Shown: one piece after another, positions 53,749 through 64,000 of the stretch
Position numbering within the stretch: the stretch's first letter is position 1
Layout of the letters: every line of letters begins with the position of its first letter
From: Narthecium ossifragum
Lineage: Eukaryota; Streptophyta; Magnoliopsida; Dioscoreales; Nartheciaceae
DNA: 64,000 nt
Reading direction: 5' to 3'
Assembly (NCBI GenBank): GCA_963920575.1
Contig: OY986963.1
Coordinates: 1,092,896-1,156,895, forward strand
The notes under the pieces: generated by a model
What the model saw: only the letters and a program-made list of their open reading frames with translations
What the model was told of the DNA's origin: nothing
The model's database searches: none
Translations under genes and position numbers: made by a program

Positions 53749-56700
53749 CATTGTAGGCACATTCCATTTGGAAACTCCTACCTGATATTTATGATATCAA
53801 GAGAACCTTTATCTAATGAGTTACAAAGATTTTTTCTCTTTTTTCAAACTACAGATGCATAAGGGATTGGCTCAGCTGCATGCATTAATTGAAGCTCTAC
53901 TTGATCTCTGCACCCTTGAAAACGTGAGTGATCTCTGGGTTATTTTCTAGAAGTAGTTGCATTGTTATGTTGAACACTGACTGTTAAACAAGCATGTTTA
54001 GTTGATTAAAAAACTTATCATTACAGCTAAGATTGTGTATTTTTGGGAATGTTTTGTCCAAACTGAGCCATGTTTTCAAGACTTGCATACTGTTAGGATT
54101 CAAAGTACTGACATCATATGAGTCCCACATTGCGAGTTGATGTTATATGGATTAGAACTAGATTGGTGAGCCTACTGGTTTACTCAAGACTTTCTTCAGA
54201 AATATGTTTCAGGGGCATACAATGTTTTTGCCAATCCTGAAGCACCAAATTATTATCCAGGAAGGTCCCAATTGCAGTGTTATGTGGAACTTTCACTTCT
54301 TTTTAGGATCAAAACTGATGGAAATGCAATGTTCTTATTTCAACTAGTTTTCTTGATTCTTTTGGATGGGATTACAAGAAGGAAGTTAACATGAAAAAGT
54401 GGAAATGCATGTTTCTTACGTTGCCGCTAAGTTGCCCTTGTCGACGTTGAAGTTTTCTATGGTTCACCATCTTTAAGTTGATAATGCTCCGCACGATTAA
54501 TGTATTGATTTGTATGGCTGGCTCAAACATGATTTCATGATGCTGTTTGAATTCTAGCCAGTGAAAACTGGTGCGAGAAACATGCATACTTCAAGGACCC
54601 AAAAGGAATTAGCAGGGAGGAGAACCGTTCTTGTTGGCCCTACTATTAAAGTTTCAGGTTCAACTAGCCTAGGAATATGTGCTGATGAAGAGGATGAGTT
54701 TTCATCATAGATCATGTTCAAACTCGGTTTTCACGTAACTCAACATAGATTCTATTTACCGTGTTACCATTTCTCATCTTCTTGCATAATTATTTACTTG
54801 CAAAGTCGTGAATTCTGAAAAAGAAAATTTTGAAATGATTGCCACTGTTTGTAAATATTTATCAAAGCAGAGAAAAGTTCTATCCTTTGCACCGTACTGG
54901 CGTATCGTGCTGCTCTTCATTCTTATGGATATGTGTGCTTTTTTTACAGGATTTTATTGTTCATAAATCTCTCTGTATTCTGCATGCTCTATTGCGGCAA
55001 CTATTGAGCTGTGATGTCATCTCTGGTAAAAGGTATGCTTGATAAGATCGCACTTGTACTCTTCTCTAGATTTCTATCATGCATCTCACCCATGGTTTTC
55101 AAATTCTTACACCTAGGAAAATCATAGTGGTATAACTGAGATGTGATATCATCCGCATCTAAAGCATTGCTGATTGTTCACATTGCTCTTTTATTACCTT
55201 TTTCCTTGTCAATAACGTGTAGAAGAGAGTACACACAATTTGCCCATTTCCTTCTGTGTATGTTTATGTGGTATCATTTTTAACGGCCCTCTACATTCTA
55301 AAGTATGCAAACATGTCAAAACCACTAGACATGCATGATACATCAAGCCATAGAAACTGCAGCATTTTCTTTTGATTTTTTTGCTAACGTGATTTTCTGT
55401 TCTAGAGCATGTCCTAAGTAATAATTTAAAGAGGAGAGAGAATAAACGGGAAAGGTAACTTCCTTATAGTATCATCGTTTTGCTGTCAAGGAGGAAGATT
55501 GAATATTCAGACCGACTTTTATCTACCTAGATAAGCATATGAAACATTTATGAAGTACAGAAGTGTGCATTGACAGTGGACATCTTTTTTTCTGTGCAAT
55601 TTTATATCAAATATCTGTATGCAAATTCCTAATGTAAATAGTTGACACTGGATATGTAAGAAGGGTGCACACTTTTGGCTAGTATTCATCAGCTTTTCCT
55701 TCTAGTGTTTTGCTTAAACTTTCATATGCTTATGAACTTCAATTTGATCTTTTCAGTGTAATCTGCTCAGGAACAATGTCCTGCTCGATCAATCCTCGTC
55801 GCAGAAAAGGTTTCTTGAAGAGCAGGAGAATGAGCTGTGTAAGCAGACGACTAATTGCGATGAATATGTGGAAATTTACAATGGAAATGGAACTTCAGGT
55901 TTCTTCTCAAGTGCGAAGGACTTTAGTGTGGAAACTCTCTGCAAGACTGCAGATGGAATAAGTTGGAGCTCACTCTTTGAAACAATGCGGCAAATTGCTA
56001 TTAGGAATAAAGTAGATTGTATCCGAGTGGAAGCAGTATTTATAATGAATCTTATTACGATGAGAAGTAACCCAATTTCTGAGAGGAACAAGTGAGTTGC
56101 CATATTCTTTTTATTGTGGGTTATTCTTATTCCATCTCTTTGGCTCCAATATTAAATTTTTTATGGGTGATTTATGCAGTTTTTTGCTGTTGCCATTGCT
56201 GGAAAGCATGTTGCAACTATTGCGGAATGATGTTCACTTGCAAGTGCAGATGCAAGCTGTACGTCTTCTGTTTTTGCTCTTGAATTGTATGTCTCTATGC
56301 TCCTGTTTTCTGTTCACAAAATTGCTCATTGATTTGTAGTTCTCAAATTTTGGGTTTAATTTGATACATTATGAAGCCATTGGCTAAAAGCTATATTTCT
56401 TGCTAATTGCACATTTTTTTGATCCCTCATGTAAGTATTCTCTTCTTGATTTTATGCTTGTAGAGATAGGAAGCTGGTTTATGTTACTCGACAACCATTT
56501 GCAAATTGCTTATGATTACCATATTAGAGAGAAGTTTTCAATTTTCAGATACATGTTTGTCCAATATACAATCTGTATTGTGTCCTGTTTTATGGTCAAC
56601 TATGTGAATTTTCATATTCATGATGTGTTTTTGAGTCATATTGTCAATTGGCTTGTAATTGGAGGCATATTAATCTTGATATGCGTGCATCCATATGCAA

Positions 56701-59700
56701 TTCCACCATTTAGTATACCTATCTGCAAGGTTTACAGTGTCGGGCGCCCATGGCTGGCAAGGCATGTGCGACCCTTCTTGCCGGCGGTAATGAGGAAGTG
56801 AGAGAGGGAAGAGAGATGGTGAAAGGAAGCTGGAGAAGACGGAGAGGAACTGGAGGAGATGCAAATGCGTAGGGCTCAGAAAGCTAGGGCTGAGAAAGGA
56901 TATATTAAGAATGTCAACATAACTTAAGTTAGTGGGTTTCAGGTGAAACTTGCCGGAAATAGGCCTGAAACCCATTTATTTACTTAAACTAATGGGTTCA
57001 TATCCATTTCAAACGGGGTTTGTCTGAAATCCATTATATGATTTGCCCTCAAATCCTTTACATTCTGGTTGTCATGGGTACCAACCAAGGGCCCGCTGCA
57101 TGTGCCCTAGCCGGTTCTTGTTCCCAAGCCAATGTGTCCCTATTATAATGCTCATTTACTAGAATTTTTTTATATGTTTTTGAAATCACAAGCTATAGAT
57201 TGCACAGGAGAACTCAACCTTATGCATATCTGAAAGTTGATTCCTCTATGTGACATCTTTATTTGCAAATAACCACTTGACATTCGTGGAAAAACCTAAT
57301 TAGATGAATTTTGGTTAATTCGAGCCAACCTCAGTGAAAAATATATAAATACCAGCGAAGAGATTGATGGGAAAAAGAGAGGAGAAAAAAAGAGGAAGAG
57401 TATAGGATTGGGTGCGAGAGGGGGGGAGAGGGGGGGAGAGAAGGGAGAAAAGGGTGACGTTAGGAGAGAGAGAAGAGGAGGGTAATTTGGTGAAGGTTAC
57501 ACTTGCAAATAACGGCAAGTAACCTGATTTGGTTATTGTGAAAAGAGGGAAAGTAGATTGGTTGAATTGTAAAATCATATGAGACTTTTAACGCAACATC
57601 GCCGAAATGTAGGTGGTGATTTGCCAAAAAAAACCCTAGTCCAAGTGAATAGTTGCACGTTGCAACACAGATGTCTGTTGCCCTTCCTAATGAGTTAATT
57701 CTGTTATTACCTTGCAACCTTGCTTTCTCATTTAGATTTTTATTCCTATCTTCTGCTCAATGGATTGCGTTTTATGTATATTATGGCCACATAATGCGCT
57801 TCTTTTGGAATGTAGGCCCAAAGATGTTAGCTATCTTCTGTAGTGGTCAAAAAGATGGTTCTGAGCTTTCAGAAGCATGTGATGGCCAAAATGATGCGTC
57901 AAAGATACAGGGAGCAGTCGTTTGTATTCTTGAGAGATTAGCAGAATGCCTTGCTAAAGGCGGAACTAGCACTGAGGTATTACTTGGAAGAACCTTCTGA
58001 TATGTTCTCTAGATGAAATGACTATAACAAGCCACAACTTGTTACAAGATCTTAAGCTTATGTGACTCATTGTGCTTATGAACCTGTTTTATTGGCTATT
58101 GGAGCATCTCCTGATTATATGTTACATTGTGATCTCCATATAAGATTTTAGATAGTTGAGCCTTGTTATTAGCTTTGACATGCTCACTGCCCACCCCACC
58201 ATTTAGAAATGCTGGTCTGAAGTTGATAAAGACAATTGATGATGCTCTTGAAGGCCTACCATGCTGGCTTAATCTTCTTGCTGTTCTCCTGCTGTTAGTT
58301 GCTTGTATGTGCACGTGTCCAAGTTAAATAATGTGGAAGTCAATGATATAGATGCATTCAGTAAAGTAAAATTGACGAATGAATTATGGATGTTTTGCAT
58401 AAGCTTGCCAAACTTTGCAGCTTGTTATTCACAACTGGGAGCTGTGGTAGGTTGTGTTAGCTAGAGGGAGATAGGAGCAAATTATGCTTTTAATCCTATA
58501 AAAAATTATGCTCTCTCACAACTAGATAAAACACTTATGGTTGCAAATGCTTTAAGTTGGCCTCGTCAACTTGATTTTCCAAATTGGTTTCCAACGCCTG
58601 GTGGTAGAAGAACATTTTAGTTGACTAAAGTTACTTTTCAAATGTTGTTTTGTCATTTTCCTGTTTCTTATGCTTTCATTAGGAGTATAAGTATGGATAC
58701 TATTTACCTATATAGCAAAGACCTGCTGGTTGGGCCTTGATCTTCAGCAGCAAGCAGTAATGAATTAGTGTTTATCTGATTTTAACTTCATGGCACTAAG
58801 GTTGTTTGTCCACTGGAATTGTATAAGTCTGCCCTTTCAATTATAGATTTGCATGCAATTTAAAGTAGGATTTGTGGTTGATCATGCACTTAATCCAGTT
58901 TTATGTCTCAGCTGTTAGTATTATGTACTCCTAACTTCTTAACATGTGGCAATTGTCAATAGAGATCTCTTCTGTGGACACTAAATCTGAATACAGATGT
59001 AGATGCTGTGGCATCATGTAGACTTACTGTAAGTACTAAAAACAAATGACGAACATGCATTTCTCTCTTAGTAGCTGCTCCTTACATGTGACTAGCAAAA
59101 ATTAAAGTGTCCTGATATCAAGCTCTCCATGTGGTTAGTATGTAGGTGCACATGTTATGGATTTTGTTATCCGACTTTCAAGTCCAAAGATGAATTCTGT
59201 ATTTGCAATTTGAATTAGCAAAAATTTTAATTAAGGTGCTTCTCCATGTGAGATGGTATTATCCTTGACTTCTGTTAACTCGAAATGTCACTAATTAAAC
59301 TTTCAGGACCTCAAACTTCAACGCCATGTTATTGTCATGTTGGCGTTCATTGCGGCATCTTGCATATCTGGTTTTGAGCTTCTACTAAATTCAGCAGCAT
59401 CTGAGGGAGCTAATTTCCTGCAGTTGCTCATACATGTATTAGCGTCAAAGATGGATGCAGAAGATATAGCTGAGACTCAAATTTCACAAGACTTATACAA
59501 GGAGAGGTAATTCCAAAATTTCTCTTCCTTCATACGTCCTTTACATTTTACTGCAGAGCATGTTTTAGTATAACACTTTTGTATTGCGATAAAAGGGGAT
59601 TGCAATTGCAGCCACCTTGTTGGTTTGGTTAATATAAAAGATCAAAACCGACTTATATATGTAAAATGTTGGTTTTGTCCATTCCCCAGAGCTTCATTTG

Positions 59701-60105
59701 AAGCTGTCCAATTATCTTCCTTTCTTATTAGCCACCTGGTTCCCCAATTTTCTGGGCTATTAATTTATGCCTGCTTTCTAACACATTCATGGTGCAGTTT
59801 TTAGAATGCAATGATAATACTGACTTACTTGTTTTAGCAGAATTTTGCTCATGAGGGAGGCACTGATTCTCCTGAACCGCTTGGTATCAAATCCTTCTTA
59901 TTCAAAGGTCAGCTTGGGGGTACTAACAACTGGAAATGCAACAGCAACCTTGACAATTGATGTTGCAAATAGATTGTCCAGGAAGAATCAACACCGCATG
60001 AAGCATGATAACATGAAGATAACGCAGATGGAGGCTGAGATTGTTGACCTCGCTCGCTCGTTTAGGGCGAGAGTTTTTTGCTTTCTTGGAGAGAACACAT
60101 CGTAA
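50506..60105 (+). CDS. SUV2: SENSITIVE TO UV 2, plant ATRIP homologue
   Basis: ATRIP is the partner that brings the ATR checkpoint kinase to RPA-coated single-stranded DNA; plant SUV2/HUS2 mutants are hypersensitive to UV and replication stress. Thirteen exons in phase give 798 residues: 50506-50913, 51873-51911, 52117-52235, 52609-52826, 52941-52972, 53058-53432, 53855-53923, 54950-55032, 55771-56091, 56180-56286, 57816-57976, 59307-59506 and 59841-60105 (TAA). Features in order are an acidic start (DEGIDEWDENFLDEAI), the SFSPPRELSQR-type segment, an N-terminal coiled coil (ELGRISKQFTHMVDECAELR, then KAKEKKDEQLKSAVSQIEVK), KTVGVQTD, and a C-terminal helical half (ISWSSLFETMRQIAIRNKVD, CPKMLAIFCSGQKDG, LLMREALILLNRLV). 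It ends EIVDLARSFRARVFCFLGEN. Length exceeds the roughly 650 residues I recall for Arabidopsis. Several exons are small, so isoforms are likely. Confidence 0.88.
53701..53747. repeat. (AT)n microsatellite in SUV2 intron 6
   Basis: Forty-seven bases of uninterrupted AT dinucleotide between exons 6 and 7 of SUV2. It is a likely length-polymorphic marker with no evident function. Confidence 0.95.
54558..54710 (+). other. Possible alternative (stop-containing) exon of SUV2
   Basis: After TTTGAATTCTAG at 54546-54557 an open frame in the correct phase runs for 50 codons (PVKTGARNMHTSRTQKELAG, then RRTVLVGPTIKVSG) to a stop at 54708-54710. Its sequence looks protein-like rather than random, but Arabidopsis SUV2 as I recall goes straight from the LLxLCTLEN-type segment to the next block (IVHKSL). 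It was left out of the main CDS. It might give a truncated protein or trigger nonsense-mediated decay. Confidence 0.3.
56730..57610. other. Repeat-like insert within SUV2 intron 11
   Basis: Intron 11 (56287-57815) is unusually rich in GAGAGG/GGAGAG at 56800-56870 and 57370-57480. It also contains an inverted word pair AAACCCATTTATT / TAATGGGTT near 56968-56996. Base composition differs from the other introns of the gene. No transposon ends could be set. Confidence 0.35.
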
Positions 60106-60419
60106 TGACTCTACATCCAGACAGCATAATTTTTTGGTAAGGTGGTGAACAACAGTCTGTGCTAAGGGTTCAATCGGAGTAAAGCTGTACATTTTGGAGC
60201 AAAAGTGGTTTAAAGCTCGCACACCGCAATTTTGGGTGAGGGGAGTGGTTGAAACTTGAAACTGAATGGTCTGGCCTGGAAAAGGCCACAATTTTGTATG
60301 CAGTTGAGAATGTATATAAGTTATTAGATGAATTCCCGTTTCCCGGGACATGGTTGATTAAAAGCAATGAATGAGGAAATAGAGTTATAAAAAAATATAT
60401 ATATATTCAAGCAACAGTA
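60106..60419. other. 3' UTR and flank of SUV2
   Basis: Likely 3' UTR. No other gene or repeat is seen until the foldback element begins. Confidence 0.5.
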
Positions 60420-61352
60420 CTGATTTCTGCACATGTCATTTCACATCTATATGAATCGGTAGCATATACATGTCTATCGGTTGTAGGCTACCGATAGGTA
60501 TGTATCGGTAGTGGGATACCGATAGGCTATCGATAGGTATGTATCGGTAGTGGGATACTGATAGGCATGCACAACCTATCGCCAGTGGGCGATAGGTTGT
60601 ACATGCCTATCGGTAGGCGATAGGTTATACATGCCTATCAGTAGGCGATAGGTTGTACATGCCTATCGGTAGGCGATAGGTTGTACATGCCTATCGGTAG
60701 CCCACTACCGATAGGCATGTATATGAATTGACAACAAACCTATCGGTAGATCACTGTCGATAAGCATGTATATGAATAGGTAGCACAGCTACCGATTTAA
60801 TAATGTAAAGTGCATATGTCACGTGACATGTATACCAATCAGCGTTCTTCAAATAATTAAGACAAAAGAGGGAAAGAAAAAAAAAGATAACGACGATATC
60901 TAAACAGTTGATAATTTAGATTTATGATAATATCTTATTTATAATGACCACATCTAAACAGTTATAGATTGGGACACGTTTAAGAAACAAAAGATATAAA
61001 AAAGAGCGCTGATTGGTGCACATGTCATGTGGCATGTGCACTTCACATTATTGAATCGTAGCTGTGCTACTGATTCATATACATGTCTATCGGTAGTGGT
61101 TTACCGATAGGCATGTACAACCTATCGGTACCCCACTACCGATAGGTTCGTTGTCGATTCATATATATGCCTATCGGTAGTGGGTTACCGATAGGCATGT
61201 ATAACCTATCGGTATCCCACTACCGATAGGTTGTACATGTCTATCGGAATCCCACTACCGATACATACCTATCGGTAGCCTACTACCGATAGACATGTAT
61301 ATGTGCTACCGATTCATATATATGTGAAATGCTGACATGTGCACAAATCATT
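60420..61352. mobile_element. Foldback element built from CCGATAGG / CCTATCGG words
   Basis: The two halves are co-linear inverted repeats over hundreds of bases. The left arm starts GATTTCTGCACATGTCA, TTTCACATC and ATATGAATCGGTAGC. The right end, read in reverse, gives GATTTGTGCACATGTCAGC, TTTCACATA and ATATGAATCGGTAGC. The arms meet around 60850-61010, where the inner repeats (TCAATAATGTGAAGTGCAC type) face each other across an AT-rich centre. Within the arms, CTATCGGTAG, CTACCGATAG and GTACATGCC words repeat many times. There is no coding frame. This is the architecture of foldback/MITE elements. No target duplication was identified. Confidence 0.85.
60588..60699. repeat. Four tandem 28-bp units inside the left foldback arm
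   Basis: Units at 60588-60615, 60616-60643, 60644-60671 and 60672-60699 start GGCGATAGGTT and end CATGCCTATCGGTA; unit 2 has two substitutions. The right arm lacks this expansion, which accounts for most of the length difference between the arms. Confidence 0.9.
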
Positions 61353-61869
61353 TATGTATTAAAAAAACGAATAAGGAACGTATATTTATCCTCCACGCTC
61401 TCCTCCAGTCCTCTCTGTCTATTTTCTCTCGGTCTTCTATGAATATAGATTGGGGCTTTCGCCCCAATCTAAAACCCGGCGCTGGGATTTGGGCCCGGGC
61501 AATCTAAAACCCGGCGCTGGGATTAGGGTAGACATCTGCCCGAGCCCAATCAGGCCCGATTTGGTTTATGTACTAAACATTGGGAGAAAGTTAAGATAAA
61601 AAGGGTTGGGCGCGACCGGGGCCTGTTACGAGCCCATCAACTCGCTGGGTATGAGCGTCCATGTTTAGACCTGGTTCTGGCCTACAAAACATCGCTAAAA
61701 AACCTATGCAAAATATATATAGGGGCCGGTTCGGATCACACATGCTTTGACATAATTTTTGACATAGAAGCTGAGCCCTCCATCTCTACCTTGATCAAGG
61801 GCCAGGATTAAACCAAAATCCCAGCCCTAAGTCTCCATCCCATCCCAGCCTCCCCTCTGCCAATCCCAT
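61353..61869. other. Intergenic region with a short tandem repeat
   Basis: A 25-bp unit starting CAATCTAAAACCCGGCGCTG occurs at 61465-61489 and 61500-61524, with a GCCC-rich spacer. No gene is supported. The terminal 100 bp are C-rich and lead into the next fragment. Confidence 0.6.
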
Positions 61870-62053
61870 CCCATCACCCCGGCGACGCCGCTTCCGCCGC
61901 TCTTCCAGGAGCCGGAGAGCACCCTGGCGATCGCGCCGGGGCTGGGCTGGGAGTACGTGCCGTCGTCGCCGGAGGTGGTGGCGGCGCTGGCGGACGACGA
62001 GGCCAACAGGGTGGTTGGTCTCCGGCTGGTGGTGCTTGGCCACATGCGGTAGG
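61870..62053 (+). pseudogene. Unidentified GC-rich protein-coding fragment
   Basis: A plus-strand frame reads [20 protein letters not shown], then [20 protein letters not shown] and [16 protein letters not shown] before a stop. The composition is protein-like, but I do not recognise the family. Thirty bases of it (62009-62038) recur exactly, inverted, at 63957-63986, where the frame continues as VVLEAAWRCGGG instead of VVLGHMR. The end of this copy is therefore a rearrangement junction and the fragment is probably non-functional. Confidence 0.45.
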
Positions 62054-62170
62054 TGGTCCTCTCTCGCCTCCCCTCCTCTCCTCCCCGATCCCGGCCTCGC
62101 CTCCTCTCCTCTCCTCCCTGATCCCGGGCTCGCCTCTTCTCCTCTCCTCCTATCATCAATGCTCTTTCTT
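62054..62170. repeat. CT-rich imperfect tandem repeat
   Basis: About three copies of a 34-40 bp unit containing CTCGCCTC, CTCCTCTCCTCC and GATCCCGG lie between the unidentified fragment and the kinase exon. Confidence 0.7.
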
Positions 62171-62183
62171 TCATCAATTGCAG

Positions 62184-62596
62184 AGTATGGATACACTCTG
62201 AAGGTGGATCAGAAGAGTGACATATATAGCTTTGGCGTGGTTTTGATGGAGCTTCTAACAGGGAAGAGGCCAATAGAACCTGAGTATGGAGAGAGCCAAG
62301 ACATTGTTGGGTGGGTGAGAGAGAAGCTAAGGAAGAACAGGGGTTTGGAAGAAGTGCTGGACCAGAGCATCGGAGGGCAGTGCAAGGACATACAGGAGGA
62401 GATGTTGCTGGTTCTTCGGATCGCCGTGCTCTGCACGGCGAGGTTTCCCAAGGACCGGCCTTCGATGAGGGATGTGCTGACAATGCTAGGTGAGGCGAAG
62501 CCGAGGCGGAAGAGCAACAGCAACAATGTGGTTAGCAATGTGGCCGTGAAGGACAAGCCGGTGTTCAGTACATCGCCGGATTCCGGTTTCCTTTAG
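62184..62596 (+). pseudogene. Orphan last exon of an LRR receptor-like kinase (PXY/MIK-type)
   Basis: After a good acceptor (CATCAATTGCAG) the frame reads [20 protein letters not shown], then [73 protein letters not shown] and a short tail to TAG. This is kinase subdomains VIII (end) to XI of LRR-XI kinases related to PXY, PXL and MIK. It starts exactly where the intron lies in this family, so it is a clean last exon. The LRR ectodomain, membrane helix and N-lobe are not found upstream, where the foldback element and SUV2 lie. It cannot encode an active kinase on its own. Reading frame and splice site are intact, so truncation is either recent or the exon is still transcribed in a chimera. 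Confidence 0.8.
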
Positions 62597-62835
62597 AGTT
62601 GGCGGTGGAGGTGGATCTATGGGACGGCGGCATAAATTCCTTTGTGAATTATTCCTTATTTTGTATGTAATTTTCACTTCTATTCTTTAAAATTGTGTGA
62701 TATGGTTGTAGAATTAGCAATGGTGTGTAGATGGATCATGGATGGTGGAAAAGGATACATATATCGCAGCTGCTATAAGTTCTGGTTTCAGATATAAATG
62801 GTAAAGCCAGAGCTGGAATATAACAAATTGGAGTT
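62597..62835. other. 3' flank of the kinase exon
   Basis: Looks like an ordinary 3' UTR and flank; ends at the left copy of the micro-LINE target duplication (62821-62835). No other feature. Confidence 0.45.
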
Positions 62836-62904
62836 TTTTTTTTTTTTTTGCTGAATTGAGCCTAAAAGGCTGGGTTTATAACATTCTACTACATATTGTC
62901 TATG
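62836..62904 (-). mobile_element. Severely 5'-truncated LINE with 15-bp target duplication
   Basis: TAACAAATTGGAGTT is repeated exactly at 62821-62835 and 62905-62919. The 69 bp between begin with a T-run, then GCTGAATTGAGCCTAAAAGG. Read on the minus strand this is CCCAGCCTTTTAGGCTCAAT followed by poly(A), the same 3' end as the LINE fragment at 11060-11101. Only the last 50 or so bases of the element were copied. Confidence 0.88.
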
Positions 62905-62919
62905 TAACAAATTGGAGTT

Positions 62920-63891
62920 GAATTAAGGGCATCTGTTACGAATAATGAAGCGTTCTGTTATGTCTATTATTCACTTGCACCACATTCAAATTGATATCAA
63001 CCTTCTTAACCTAGTTTATTACTTGAAGTTTTCTTTCCCTAGTCAGTGAGTTAACAGTATCTCAGTGTTTTTGTTATGGTGATTTAGTAGTCCAACATTT
63101 CATATCTGGAACAGAGGTTGTGTCAAAGGTGTATTACCAATGACTGATTTCTTTAGCAGGATGTATTGGAAATCATCTCTACAGAGGTAACAGCCCCCTC
63201 CACTTATGGAGCTTTGAGCTTTCATCAAGTTAAGCCATCTAACTGGACTTGAATCAAATCAAATTCAATGCATATCTGTCCTTAATTCTTGACTGGAAGA
63301 CTTCAGAAGAAGACTGCACCAATATGGTATCTTGTTGGCATGTTCTAATTGCCCAAAAATCCCTCTCCCGCCACCTAAATTAGTTCTCATGCCAGCTAAA
63401 ATATGTCTCAGCATCCACACCAGGTAAAACAATACACATTTGAACACTGACTCAGGAAATTTTTTGGACTAATTATTAGTTTTTCTAAGGAATCAATGCA
63501 TTGTCTTTTATGACTAATATAATATACGTGTGTTACTCATTGACCCAATTGTTTAGTTTGAAGGACAAATGGTGAATTAGGATAGAAAAATGAGGAACTT
63601 GATGCACATCAGTGCCTGCAAAAAGCCCTGCTAATCCAATCTTTATCTCAGCAAAACAGAGCAGATTAGATTACATCAGTGCCCCCCTTATGATATGATC
63701 TACTATTTTCTACAAGACAATATATAGTTTGGATCTTTACTCGATCTCTCCTCACCCTTTTATGATCCGGAACAAACCCACATATAGACAAGATTATATA
63801 TAGCACAAGAATGTTTTTTTGGTTTAATGATAAGAATGTCTTCTTTCCACTAAAATTATGCAAATCCACACATTCTGATCCAAAGAAACCT
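62920..63891. other. Intergenic, AT-rich
   Basis: No coding exon, RNA gene or clear repeat was seen. Short open frames on both strands are in AT-rich DNA and lack any family resemblance. Confidence 0.5.
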
Positions 63892-64000
63892 TTAATTCAG
63901 CACCACCTCGTGAACGGTAGAAGAATTCCGACCTCCACCACATCTCCAGGCTGCCTCAAGCACCACCAGCCGGAGACCAACCACCCTACCGCATGTGGCC
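63892..64000 (-). pseudogene. 3' end of an unidentified coding sequence, cut by the window edge
   Basis: The minus strand from the window end reads [20 protein letters not shown], then GGGRNSSTVHEVVLN and TAA. Thirty bases are an exact inverted copy of 62009-62038. It could be the true C-terminus of the protein whose middle is duplicated at 61870-62038. Family unknown; whether it is a live gene cannot be told from this window. Confidence 0.4.

Noticed and set aside
55710..55961. Alternative frame around SUV2 exon at 55771 using the acceptor near 55756
   Set aside because: It gives an Arg-rich sequence unlike the family; the acceptor CTGCTCAG before 55771 gives the expected frame.
60588..60699. 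Regular 28-bp repeats that could suggest a CRISPR array
   Set aside because: Units are head to tail without spacers, lie in a eukaryotic foldback element, and no cas genes are present.

Overview
The window looks like nuclear DNA of a flowering plant. Genes are split into many exons with mostly GT-AG introns, and several encode plant-only proteins: phosphoribulokinase, the plastid glycolate/glycerate translocator, a BASIC PENTACYSTEINE factor and a PLS-type PPR protein. The intergenic space is full of plant transposons. Tourist-like MITEs and GC-rich 5' leaders lean towards a monocot, but I cannot name the species. Exon limits below were placed by eye from splice signals, reading phase and remembered family sequences; no transcript evidence was available.

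Layout, left to right. (1) 53-6085 (+): nearly complete sugar/H+ symporter of the VGT type. (2) 7011-9129 (-): small Lys/Arg-rich protein with a GC-AG intron and a telo-box at its start. (3) 9.4-11.1 kb: repeats and a LINE 3' end. (4) 12518-20209 (+): OSCA1/CSC1-type ion channel. (5) 21777-29659 (+): choline-phosphate cytidylyltransferase. One intron appears to be an AT-AC (U12-type) intron holding a solo-LTR-like element with a MITE nested in it. (6) 30766-31573: first copy of a GA-rich inverted-repeat element. (7) 32727-36026 (+): PLGG1. (8) 36.5-39.8 kb: transposon cluster with Tourist-like MITEs, a hAT transposase relic and a second GA-rich element interrupted by a tiny LTR element (TRIM). 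(9) 41187-42014 (+): BPC GAGA-binding factor with a (TC)n tract upstream. (10) 43258-45116 (-): PRK. (11) 46.2-46.8 kb: array of short palindromes, then an ABCB transporter scrap. (12) 47934-50051 (-) and 50506-60105 (+): PPR protein and SUV2/ATRIP, head to head over 454 bp. (13) 60420-61352: large foldback element built from CCGATAGG-type words. (14) 61.8-64 kb: an unidentified gene fragment, an orphan last exon of an LRR receptor kinase, a micro-LINE with a 15-bp target duplication, and an inverted copy of part of the first fragment at the window edge.

The genes do not form a pathway cluster. PRK (Calvin cycle) and PLGG1 (photorespiration) both serve chloroplast carbon metabolism, but they are 7 kb apart and probably neighbours by chance. 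The most notable points are the putative AT-AC intron of the cytidylyltransferase gene, the TRIM nested in a GA-rich foldback element, the concentration of GAGA motifs upstream of a GAGA-binding factor, and the CCGATAGG foldback.
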